Notes under the pieces: generated by a model | Databases searched by the model: none | What the model was told of the DNA's origin: nothing | What the model saw: only the letters and a program-made list of their open reading frames with translations | Assembly: GCA_012270595.1 (NCBI GenBank) | Contig: JAAXIA010000062.1 | Coordinates: 1 to 12,885, forward strand | Direction of reading: 5' to 3' | DNA length: 12,885 nt | From: Rhodanobacteraceae bacterium | GTDB lineage: Bacteria; Pseudomonadota; Gammaproteobacteria; Xanthomonadales; Rhodanobacteraceae | Shown: positions 1 to 6,779 of the stretch, piece by piece | How positions within the stretch are numbered: the stretch's first letter is position 1 | Layout of the letters: every line of letters begins with the position of its first letter | Program-made: the position numbers and the translations under genes

Positions 1-419
1 CTGGTGGTGTGACCGATAACATCAGTGGTAGCTACCGTCTAACGGCAGACTTTGGCAATGTGGGTTCTCTGGCGGTGGGCGCACCCGTCAAAATGGCCGG
101 TGTGGTGGTGGGTCAGGTGCTTTCGATTCGTATTAACCCGGATGCGCTTGATGCCCATGTGGTGCTAAGTATCGACAACAGGTACAAACATATTCCCGAT
201 GATTCGACAGTCGCCGTGTTTACCAGTGGTTTGATCGGTAGTCTGTACCTGTCTATCCAGCCAGGTGGCTCACCCACTTCGTTCAAAGACGGAAATGAGT
301 TTATGCTGACCCAGTCAGCAATGCAGCTGGAAGATCTGATTGGCAAGTTTCTGGTTAACGGTTCCGCGTCTGGTCGGGGTAGTCGTGCCGCGTCATCCAG
401 GTCGACTGATAAGTACTAA
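1..419 (+). CDS. mlaD: MlaD, phospholipid-transport MCE-domain protein (5' partial)
   Basis: Inner-membrane-anchored MCE protein of the Mla pathway, whose hexameric ring passes phospholipids between the MlaFEB ABC transporter and periplasmic MlaC. The visible part holds most of the MCE domain: a beta-rich stretch with the signature VKMAGVVVGQV, then RYKHIPDDSTVAVFTSGLIGSLYLSI, then the helix SAMQLEDLIGKFL, which closely parallels the end of E. coli MlaD. The reading frame is open to the window edge (GGVTDN...), so the GTG at position 9 is taken as an internal Val; about 40 N-terminal residues including the membrane anchor lie outside. A short Ser/Arg-rich tail follows the domain. mlaC begins 55 nt downstream, as expected for an mlaFEDCB operon whose first genes are off the left edge. 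Confidence 0.93.
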   Translation, partial: GGVTDNISGSYRLTADFGNVGSLAVGAPVKMAGVVVGQVLSIRINPDALDAHVVLSIDNRYKHIPDDSTVAVFTSGLIGSLYLSIQPGGSPTSFKDGNEFMLTQSAMQLEDLIGKFLVNGSASGRGSRAASSRSTDKY

Positions 420-474
420 GGTTGCGTATCACGCTGCCTACGTTTATTCCAGTTTATTTATGGGGAGTTTTCTC

Positions 475-1146
475 ATGTTGCGTCAACTGATTGTGGTGAT
501 TGTTCTCACCTTGGGCAGCGTGATGGTTTCTTCTGTGCTGGCTCGTGACAAGACAGGCCTGAAGGCTTCTGTCGGTCAGACACCCGTAGAATCCGTGCGC
601 ACGATCACTCACAAACTAGATACAAGCGTGGCCGGGAACAAGTCCCTGCTTACTAAAGATAAAGCCACGCTGATCGCGCTGATTGATGAGATTCTGTTGC
701 CGCATTTTGATGTGGATTATGCCTCTATTCTGGTGCTTGGCCGGCATGCTCGTACGGCCAAGCCGGCGCAGCGGGCACGTTTTGCCAAGGCTTTTTATCG
801 CTCGATCACCCATCGTTATGCGGAAGGCTTGCTCAAGTACGTCAAGGGAGCAGTACGCGTGTTGCCGTTCAGAGGGCATTTGAACAAGCGCCGTGTAGTG
901 GTCCGCACCCAGGTGACCATGGGTAGTGGCAAGAGTATTTCGGTGGATTACGCTTTCCATAAATCGCGTAGCGGCAGATGGAAGGCTTATGACGTGATTA
1001 TTGAAGGTATTTCCTATGTCACGAATTATCGCAATCAGGTTGATGCGGAGATCCACAAGGTTGGGCTTGATCAATTGATAAAAAACCTTAAGAAGCGCGG
1101 CGCAGCAGCGCTTGAACCACCAAGTAAAGTTAAGCCAGAGCATTGA
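475..1146 (+). CDS. mlaC: MlaC, periplasmic phospholipid-binding protein
   Basis: Soluble periplasmic carrier that shuttles phospholipids between the MlaA-porin complex in the outer membrane and the MlaD ring in the inner membrane. The start at 475 is chosen because GGAG lies 7 nt upstream and because it gives a clean signal peptide (MLRQLIVVIVLTLGSVMVSSVLA, likely cut before RD); the open frame begins earlier at 340 but would overlap mlaD. The protein is 223 aa, about the family size. Visible family features are DEILLPHFDVDYASILVLGRHARTA, the FYRSITHRYAEGLLKY helix, and the strand region VDYAFHKSRSGRWKAYDVIIEGISYVTNYRNQ typical of the MlaC/Ttg2D fold. The C-terminus is basic. It lies in the mla operon between mlaD and mlaB. 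Confidence 0.94.
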   Translation: MLRQLIVVIVLTLGSVMVSSVLARDKTGLKASVGQTPVESVRTITHKLDTSVAGNKSLLTKDKATLIALIDEILLPHFDVDYASILVLGRHARTAKPAQRARFAKAFYRSITHRYAEGLLKYVKGAVRVLPFRGHLNKRRVVVRTQVTMGSGKSISVDYAFHKSRSGRWKAYDVIIEGISYVTNYRNQVDAEIHKVGLDQLIKNLKKRGAAALEPPSKVKPEH

Positions 1147-1150
1147 TGCG

Positions 1151-1456
1151 ATGCATGAAGAGTATTTTCATCTGCGCCAGAGCAACCCTGATACCATTGC
1201 GGTGACCGGCATGCTCGGGTTTGCAACTGCTGCGGCCGCCATGGATGCGTTAAATACGGTGTTGGCGCGTGGACCATGCCAGCGCCTTGATTTGTCAGGT
1301 CTGCACGCTTGCGATAGTGCCGGACTTGCCTGTGTGCTGGCGGTTCTCGCGGATGCGGCACAACAGCAACGACCAGTGTGTGTGGTGAATATGCCTGCCG
1401 CCATGCGATCATTGGCGCAGGTCAGTGGTGTGGATGAAATGTTAGAGAAACATTAA
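1151..1456 (+). CDS. mlaB: MlaB, STAS-domain subunit of the Mla ABC transporter
   Basis: Small cytoplasmic STAS protein which in E. coli binds the ATPase MlaF and is needed for assembly and activity of the MlaFEDB complex. The 101 aa product matches the single-domain length. A beta strand (DTIAVTG) and the LDLSGLHACDSAGLACVLAVLADA segment form the STAS core; DSAGLA corresponds to the conserved DTGGLA/DSAGLA loop that carries the key Ser/Thr. The frame stays open upstream to about 1112 inside mlaC, where a TTG could serve as start, but the ATG at 1151, 4 nt after the mlaC stop, gives the usual size. No strong ribosome-binding site precedes it, so coupling to mlaC translation is likely. mlaA converges 8 nt after its stop. 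Confidence 0.86.
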   Translation: MHEEYFHLRQSNPDTIAVTGMLGFATAAAAMDALNTVLARGPCQRLDLSGLHACDSAGLACVLAVLADAAQQQRPVCVVNMPAAMRSLAQVSGVDEMLEKH

Positions 1457-1464
1457 GAAGGAGA

Positions 1465-2304
1465 CTATGTCGAGTTAGCCTTGTTATCGGTATCACCCGC
1501 GTTTTGTTTTTCCCATTGATGTTGTTCCTGCAATAATTGCTCGGGGTCGAAATCCTGCTGATCGAGTCCTTGCATGTGGTCTATCACACTACTTGGTGGG
1601 TGACCGTCGTAGAGCATGTATATCCGGTGCTGACGGTAGGCATCGCGCAGAAATACGTATGGATCATAGGCCGTGTTCAGGAAATTTTCTGTGTCAATCG
1701 CCTGGGCGCGTAGTGATACCAGGTACAGGAGTGTTGGCGGGTAGTACAGACCGTGATCGAAGTGATGATTGCGGGTGATATGGCCTAGCGGATCGAAGAA
1801 ATAGCGATCTACCGGTAGATGCCACATGTCACGCCAGGTAGTCGGGCCGATCAGAGGCAGCATCAAAAAGGGGCCTTCCGGCGCGCCCCAGCGCGCCAGT
1901 GTGACACCGAAGTCAGTCGGTTCGTCGGGAAGCCCCATTGCAGTGGCTGGGTCAAGGATGCCGCCGATGCCCAGTGAGCTATTAATAAGAAAACGGCAAG
2001 TACTTTCAAGAGCCTTCTCTGGGCGTGCCTGGAGCAGATCATTGGCGATAGTGATGGGCATGCGCAGATTCGAGAAAAACTGGCTTATCGAGCGGCGTAC
2101 CGGTGGACTAAGCGCGTTGCGATAACCGACCGCAATGGGACGGAGGAGTCGTTTGTCCAGTTCCTTGTTGAAAGCGTAAACCTTGCGGTTAAAACCCTGC
2201 AAGGGGTCGTCAGTGCGTGGTGGCGCTATGGCGCAACTGACCAAGGTTACGCTGGCACACGAAATGACCAGTTTAAATGGCAGGGCACGGAGGAAGCGGG
2301 GCAT
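1465..2304 (-). CDS. mlaA: MlaA (VacJ), outer-membrane lipoprotein of the Mla pathway
   Basis: Outer-membrane lipoprotein that, with a trimeric porin, removes mislocalised phospholipid from the outer leaflet and hands it to MlaC. The chosen start gives 279 aa with a lipoprotein signal ending at LVSC (lipobox Cys24; a second possible VISC lies at Cys16). The open frame reaches 2439, but the extra 45 residues put charged sequence before the signal, so they are rejected. No convincing Shine-Dalgarno precedes the ATG at 2304. Family motifs are plain: DPLQGFNRKVYAFNKELD (34-50), FFSNLRMPITIANDLLQ (76-92), RFLINSSLGIGGILDPA (104-120), and DFGVTLARWGAPEGPFLMLPLIGPTTWRD (131-159). It is inverted relative to mlaDCB but adjacent, so it is presumably regulated from its own promoter in the region shared with rpoZ. 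Confidence 0.95.
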   Translation of the reverse strand: MPRFLRALPFKLVISCASVTLVSCAIAPPRTDDPLQGFNRKVYAFNKELDKRLLRPIAVGYRNALSPPVRRSISQFFSNLRMPITIANDLLQARPEKALESTCRFLINSSLGIGGILDPATAMGLPDEPTDFGVTLARWGAPEGPFLMLPLIGPTTWRDMWHLPVDRYFFDPLGHITRNHHFDHGLYYPPTLLYLVSLRAQAIDTENFLNTAYDPYVFLRDAYRQHRIYMLYDGHPPSSVIDHMQGLDQQDFDPEQLLQEQHQWEKQNAGDTDNKANST

Positions 2305-2432
2305 AGACACTAGAAGGTTACTTTGAAGAGTGAAAAGCAGGGATTTCTTCGATCTAGCCTTGAGTATGCCCCAATCCTGGAGAAAACGGGGTAATATGCT
2401 TTTTGGAATCTTCAATGGGGTGCGGCGGCGGA

Positions 2433-2461
2433 TTGCCACGGCGGTGTGTCCTGGTTACACT
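2433..2461 (+). promoter_or_regulatory. sigma70-type promoter for rpoZ(-spoT)
   Basis: A -35 box TTGCCA (2433-2438, 5 of 6 to consensus) is separated by exactly 17 nt from a -10 box TACACT (2456-2461, 4 of 6). A transcript would start near 2468, about 35 nt before the rpoZ ATG. It lies in the divergent region between mlaA and rpoZ. Called from motif match and position only. Confidence 0.55.
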
Positions 2462-2502
2462 ATCAGCCCGTGTAAGTCAATTTTCTGGTTAGGGATTTTA
2501 CA

Positions 2503-2790
2503 ATGGCACGTATCACTGTAGAGGATTGCCTTGAAGTGATCGATAACCGGTTTGAATTGGTGTTAATGGCAACCAAACGTGCCCGCCAGCTCGCTAAAGG
2601 TTTCGATCCCCTCGTCGATCCTGATAATGACAAACCGACTGTGCTGGCATTGCGTGAGATTGCTGAGCGCAAGATCGATCAGAACACGGTTAATGAAATC
2701 GACCAGGCCGAGTGTGATCGCGTTGAACGCGAGGCATTGGAATGGGCCGCCGTGGAGGTAGACGACGACCTTTCTAAAGGCGATGACTAA
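2503..2790 (+). CDS. rpoZ: RNA polymerase omega subunit
   Basis: Omega subunit, which clamps the C-terminal end of beta' and, with it, forms one of the ppGpp-binding sites of proteobacterial RNA polymerase. The 95 aa sequence opens with [30 protein letters not shown], the conserved omega signature, followed by [15 protein letters not shown] and an acidic tail. The start is fixed by homology (MARVTVEDC in relatives) and has a modest AGGG 9-12 nt upstream. gmk, which precedes rpoZ in E. coli, is not here; the gene is instead divergent from mlaA. It precedes spoT with a 137-nt gap, the conserved gammaproteobacterial pairing that places omega and the (p)ppGpp enzyme on one transcript. Confidence 0.97.
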   Translation: MARITVEDCLEVIDNRFELVLMATKRARQLAKGFDPLVDPDNDKPTVLALREIAERKIDQNTVNEIDQAECDRVEREALEWAAVEVDDDLSKGDD

Positions 2791-2927
2791 ATGATCGCGT
2801 CTGGTCATCGATATGACGCTCGGTTGGCCGGACACGCTGGTGGGTCAGATACTGTTGTGATCACGGTATGGGCTTTGCGTGATTACCTGGGATTGAAGAT
2901 GGGCAGCTGAGGTGGGACCAGAATTCG

Positions 2928-5111
2928 ATGAAGGTAGCCACGTATCCTCCTGCCGGTTCCGTTGCACTTCCACCTGATGTATTGGCGGTGAAAGCGCGTA
3001 TTGGCTACCTGTCACAGGACCAGGTAGAGCGTGTTTTGAAAGCTTATGAGCTAGGGGCGAAGGCGCATGCAGGGCAGGCGCGCGAGTGTGGAGGGCCTTA
3101 CATCACCCATCCTGTGGCAGTGGCCGATATTCTGGCCGGGTTGGGCCTGGATGGCGAAACTATCATTGCTGCGGTGTTGCACGATACGCTGGAAGATACC
3201 GCCCTGACCCGCGAGATCCTGGTCAGCGAGTTTGGGGAAACCGTGGCTGATCTGGTTGATGGGGTAACCAAGCTGGATAAAATGAAATTCGGTAGTCGCC
3301 AGGAAGCTGATGCTGAGAGTTTCCGTAAGATGCTTCTGGCAATGGCGCAGGATTTGCGCGTCATTCTTATCAAGTTATCTGATCGTCTGCACAATATGCG
3401 TACCCTCGGGGCCAAGGCGCCCGCATCACGCCGCCGCATTGCTCGTGAGACGCTGGAAATCTACGCCCCGATTACTCAACGGCTAGGTATGAACAGGCTC
3501 AAGGCCGAGCTGCAAGATCTCGGTTTTCGTGCGCTCTATCCCAATCGCTATCGTATCGTGAGTGAACGTCTTCGCATGGCTTTGGGCAATCGCCACGAAG
3601 TAATGAGCAAGATTGAAAAGAATTTGCTAACGCGATTGACGCAGGAACGGCTATCCGCGCGTGTGGTGAGTCGCATCAAGTCGCCGTGGAGCATCTATTC
3701 GAAGATGCGCGACGAATATAAGAGTTTCGCCCAGTTGATGGACGTATACGGTTTTCGTGTCGTTGTGGACAGTGTGGCCAGTTGTTATCTGGCACTGGGT
3801 GTGGTTCACGCGCTTTACAAGCCGGTAGACCAGCGATTCAAGGATTTTATCGCTATTCCTAAGGCCAACGGCTACCAGTCACTGCATACAGTGCTGCTTG
3901 GACCCTTTGGGGTACCCATTGAAGTGCAGATTCGCACTACCGAGATGGATTACGTTGCTGAAAGCGGGGTAGCTGCACATTGGGCTTACAAGACCCAATC
4001 CGGCCCAGCCAACAGTGCGCAGGCGCGGGCGCGAGAGTGGTTGTCTGCACTCGCGGACAGTTCGACGCAGATTACCTCATCGGTGGAGTTTATAGAGAAG
4101 GTAAAGATTGACCTGTTTCCCGACGAGGTTTACCTTTTTACGCCGCGCGGCGATATTTTGGCGTTGCCTCGCCATGCCTCTGCGCTGGATTTTGCCTATA
4201 CCGTCCATACTGATGTGGGCAATCATGCGGTGGCCGTGCGCCTGGACAAAAAATTGTTACCGCTACGCACGCCACTTAAATCAGGGCAATTGGTGGAAAT
4301 TATTACGGCACCCTCGGTTGTGCCCAACCCTGCGTGGCTGGAAATAGTGGTCACTGGCAAGGCCCGCACGGCCATCCGCCATTATCTCAAGCGTTTGCAA
4401 CACGAAGAAGCAGTGGAGTTTGGGCATCGTATGCTTGATCGTGCGTTTAATACTCTGGGTAGCAGCCTGGAGATGGTTCCGTCGAGTGTGCTGGACTATT
4501 TTTTGCACCGGTCTGGCTTTAGGCGCCTGGAAGAGTTGCTCTCCAGTATTGCCCTTGGCAATCGTATGCCAGACCAGGTGGCCAGACAGTTGCTTGCTGC
4601 ACGGGGTCATGGTCCGAAGGGGACAGACGTGCCATCGCCACTTATACCGGCGACCGAGAATATCCGCATCAACGGAACCGAACGCGGTGTGCTCAGCTTC
4701 GCCAACTGCTGCCATCCGTTGCCTGGTGACTCTATCATCGGTTATCTCTCTTCTGGTAAAGGCACCGTGGTGCATCGTGCAGAATGCCCCAATGTGGGCG
4801 GTTTGCGTAAAACACCCGAGCGCTTTGTGGCGATTGCATGGGATCGCGATGTGCAGGGTGATTACCGCTCAGAATTGCGGGTTGAAGTACTTAATAACCA
4901 GGGTATCCTGGCTACTGTTGCGGCAGCCATTGCAGCGGCGGACGCCAATATTGCCAACGTGGAATATATCGAGCACGATTTTGCGCGTGATCTGGCTGCC
5001 ATCACCATGCTTTTCACCATTGAGGTACGCAGTTGCAGTCACCTGAATGAGGTGATGCGTCGGGTACGTCGCATCAGTCTGGTGAGTGGTGTGTACCGTC
5101 ATCCCCTGTAA
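2928..5111 (+). CDS. spoT: Bifunctional (p)ppGpp synthetase/hydrolase SpoT
   Basis: RelA/SpoT-family enzyme that degrades (p)ppGpp and, under some starvation conditions, makes it, thereby setting the stringent response. The 727 aa length is normal. The HD hydrolase domain (about 30-210) has ITHPV with His61, HDTLEDT with His85-Asp86, and KLSDRLHNMRTL with Asp152, so the metal-binding set looks intact. The synthetase domain (about 225-355) has MDVYGFRVVV (Asp272), KANGYQSLHT and IEVQIRT (Glu332), both acidic residues of active synthetases being present, although SpoT synthetase activity is often weak. A TGS domain follows (about 400-460, VYLFTPRGDILALP), then the conserved FANCCHPLPGD (591-601) and a C-terminal ACT domain (about 645-725). 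The start has GGTGGG about 14 nt upstream. Confidence 0.98.
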   Translation: MKVATYPPAGSVALPPDVLAVKARIGYLSQDQVERVLKAYELGAKAHAGQARECGGPYITHPVAVADILAGLGLDGETIIAAVLHDTLEDTALTREILVSEFGETVADLVDGVTKLDKMKFGSRQEADAESFRKMLLAMAQDLRVILIKLSDRLHNMRTLGAKAPASRRRIARETLEIYAPITQRLGMNRLKAELQDLGFRALYPNRYRIVSERLRMALGNRHEVMSKIEKNLLTRLTQERLSARVVSRIKSPWSIYSKMRDEYKSFAQLMDVYGFRVVVDSVASCYLALGVVHALYKPVDQRFKDFIAIPKANGYQSLHTVLLGPFGVPIEVQIRTTEMDYVAESGVAAHWAYKTQSGPANSAQARAREWLSALADSSTQITSSVEFIEKVKIDLFPDEVYLFTPRGDILALPRHASALDFAYTVHTDVGNHAVAVRLDKKLLPLRTPLKSGQLVEIITAPSVVPNPAWLEIVVTGKARTAIRHYLKRLQHEEAVEFGHRMLDRAFNTLGSSLEMVPSSVLDYFLHRSGFRRLEELLSSIALGNRMPDQVARQLLAARGHGPKGTDVPSPLIPATENIRINGTERGVLSFANCCHPLPGDSIIGYLSSGKGTVVHRAECPNVGGLRKTPERFVAIAWDRDVQGDYRSELRVEVLNNQGILATVAAAIAAADANIANVEYIEHDFARDLAAITMLFTIEVRSCSHLNEVMRRVRRISLVSGVYRHPL

Positions 5112-5140
5112 GAACCCCTTCTTAGGAACCACTTGCAGTC

Positions 5141-5734
5141 ATGACGTCGAGAAATCATCGTGCCGGTGGGCTGGATTCGCACCTTCTCTATCACATCAGT
5201 GACAGCACACTGGGCCGACTCCTGGTGGCGACGACCCAATGCGGGATAAGAGCTGTCGCGCTGGGCGCGCATGATGCCGAATTGGAAACGATGCTGGCTG
5301 CACAATACCCTAAGGCCCGTTTTGACCGGGTGGGCGCCGGTCACATGCCATGGCTGGGTAGAATTCACGATCTGGCAAGTCATGCACCTGGCGAAAACGA
5401 CACCAAAGGTTGGCCTGCGCTCCCACCGTGGAATGTACCAGCGACCCATTTCCAGTGGCGGGTGTGGAAGGCGCTCTGTGCAATTCCCTTGGGCCAGACG
5501 CGCAGCTACACTGAAGTGGCGGCCTCACTGGACCAGGTCGGTGCCGCGCGTGCTGTCGGCCGTGCCTGCGCTGTCAATTGTCTGGCGCTGATCGTGCCTT
5601 GCCACCGTGTGGTTTACAGTAATGGTGCGTCTGGCCATTGGCGCTGGGGTGCGCAGCGCAAGTGCGCACTGCTGGCGCGTGAGCGTGATCGTGCTAGATT
5701 ATTGCGCCGATGCGGACAGCTCAATAGCTCTTGA
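5141..5734 (+). CDS. ogt: Methylated-DNA--protein-cysteine S-methyltransferase (Ogt/Ada-C type)
   Basis: Suicide DNA-repair protein that transfers alkyl groups from O6-alkylguanine (and O4-alkylthymine) to its own cysteine. The 197 aa protein has an N-terminal ribonuclease-H-like domain (about 15-95) and the C-terminal catalytic domain starting at FQWRVWKALCAIPLGQTRSYTEVA. The active site IVPCHRVV puts the acceptor at Cys154; ARAVG contains the arginine finger (Arg137) and Asn146 matches the hinge asparagine. GASGHWRWGAQRK resembles the substrate-pocket loop of the Ada C-terminal domain (usually GYRWG), with His-Trp in place of Gly-Tyr. No AraC-like Ada regulatory domain is present, hence ogt rather than ada. 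It starts 29 nt after spoT, so co-transcription is likely; the ribosome-binding site is weak (AGGA about 13 nt upstream). Confidence 0.93.
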   Translation: MTSRNHRAGGLDSHLLYHISDSTLGRLLVATTQCGIRAVALGAHDAELETMLAAQYPKARFDRVGAGHMPWLGRIHDLASHAPGENDTKGWPALPPWNVPATHFQWRVWKALCAIPLGQTRSYTEVAASLDQVGAARAVGRACAVNCLALIVPCHRVVYSNGASGHWRWGAQRKCALLARERDRARLLRRCGQLNSS

Positions 5735-5748
5735 TCTAGTGGGTTACC

Positions 5749-5789
5749 GCAGCCGGTGTTTATGAACATTGCCTGTGGCTGCACTTTTT
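5749..5789 (+). terminator. Probable intrinsic terminator after ogt
   Basis: GCAGCC (5749-5754) pairs with GGCTGC (5777-5782); the loop itself contains a small TGTT/AACA hairpin, and ACTTTTTG follows directly. It begins 14 nt after the ogt stop. The 6-bp outer stem with a 22-nt loop is weaker than a textbook terminator, but position and T-run fit. The remainder of the ogt-bioD spacer (to 5981) shows no recognisable gene or motif. Confidence 0.4.
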
Positions 5790-5981
5790 GTACGCGAAGG
5801 CTTGAGGCATGAACCACTTGTGAGAAATGGTTGCTCGACTCCCTCGGCGAGTAGACCACGGACCTCCTTACGTGCACTTCTGGAGTGAAGCAAGACTAAG
5901 GTGGCGGATGGGCGAGAGGTGGAGACTCTACGAACAGGAGGCGTATGATACCCCGACGATAACGAAAAATGACCTGGAACG

Positions 5982-6662
5982 ATGGGTATACGGGTATTTA
6001 TCGCCGGTACCGATACCGGCATTGGCAAAACCCATGTGGCGTGCACCTTGCTGTATGCCTTGCGCGATGCTGGGCATGTGGCCTGTGGTATGAAACCTGT
6101 GGCTAGTGGCTGCACGGGTAGTACCGGGGCTTTACGCAATGAAGATGCCCTGGCGCTGCTGGAAGCGAGTGCTCAGCCATTACCCTATGCACACGTTAAT
6201 CCGGTCGCGTTACGCCGTCCCTTGTCGCCACACCTGGCGGCAGCATGTGAAGGGGCACGTATCACTATGGCACCGCTGCGTGAAGCTTTCGATGCCTTGT
6301 GTGTTGATCACGATGCGGTCGTGGTGGAAGGGGTGGGCGGCTGGCGTGTCCCCCTGGCGGCAGAGTTGTTTGCCTCGCACATCGCCCAGGCGTGGTTATT
6401 GCCAGTGATTTTGGTAGTGGGATTGCGACTGGGTTGCTTGAACCATGCCCTGCTCACCAGCGAGGCCATTCTGGCCGATGGTTGCCGGTTATCAGGCTGG
6501 ATTGGTAATCGCGTGGATCCGGCGATGGATGCTGTAGATGAGAATATTGCCACTCTGTGTGAACTATTGCCGACACCCTGCCTGGGTGTGTTACCGTACG
6601 GCACAGCGCCGATAGAAGCAGCGAGCATTCTTGATCTGGGCCCCCTTTCAGCCTGGGATTAA
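5982..6662 (+). CDS. bioD: ATP-dependent dethiobiotin synthetase
   Basis: Penultimate enzyme of biotin synthesis: carboxylates 7,8-diaminopelargonic acid with CO2 and ATP to give dethiobiotin. The 226 aa length is typical. The P-loop is GTDTGIGKT (9-17); KPVASG (38-43) carries the catalytic lysine Lys38; EGVGGWRVPL (116-125) is the second family motif and NRVDP (176-180) fits the purine-binding segment. The start is set by homology, since the P-loop normally sits about 8 residues from the N-terminus; only a weak GGA precedes it. No other bio gene is visible, so this is a stand-alone bioD here, and no BirA operator-like palindrome was noticed upstream. Confidence 0.97.
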   Translation: MGIRVFIAGTDTGIGKTHVACTLLYALRDAGHVACGMKPVASGCTGSTGALRNEDALALLEASAQPLPYAHVNPVALRRPLSPHLAAACEGARITMAPLREAFDALCVDHDAVVVEGVGGWRVPLAAELFASHIAQAWLLPVILVVGLRLGCLNHALLTSEAILADGCRLSGWIGNRVDPAMDAVDENIATLCELLPTPCLGVLPYGTAPIEAASILDLGPLSAWD

Positions 6663-6672
6663 TGGCTATACT
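6645..6672 (+). promoter_or_regulatory. Possible promoter for dcp, overlapping the end of bioD
   Basis: TATACT at 6667-6672 is a good -10 box, 5 of 6 to consensus, just after the bioD stop. The best -35 at normal spacing is a poor CTTTCA (6645-6650, 16-nt spacer). A start near 6679 would give a leader of about 100 nt that begins with the hairpin at 6685-6709. Confidence 0.3.
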
Positions 6673-6684
6673 TGTCGCCCGCAG

Positions 6685-6709
6685 CCACATCAGGGGAGTC
6701 CCGGTGTGG
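6685..6709 (+). other. Stem-loop in the bioD-dcp spacer
   Basis: CCACATC (6685-6691) pairs with GGTGTGG (6703-6709) with one G-T wobble, and the inside continues as GGG-GAGT-CCC after a single bulged A. No T-run follows directly (a run of seven T lies about 20 nt further on), so it may be a leader structure or an imperfect terminator for bioD. Seen directly; function is inferred. Confidence 0.4.
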
Positions 6710-6779
6710 CCCTGACCTTGTATTTGCACGGTTTTTTTCTGGAAGACTTGTTGCCAGACCGGTTTTATGGAGAGTATTT

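Noticed and set aside
340..474. Upstream start for mlaC overlapping mlaD
   Set aside because: It places 45 non-conserved residues before the signal peptide and has no ribosome-binding site.
2305..2439. 45-residue extension of mlaA
   Set aside because: It would bury the lipoprotein signal peptide behind charged residues and cover the divergent promoter region.
5735..5981. Possible decayed gene between ogt and bioD
   Set aside because: Frames in both directions are short and show no motif; apart from the terminator-like hairpin nothing supports a pseudogene.
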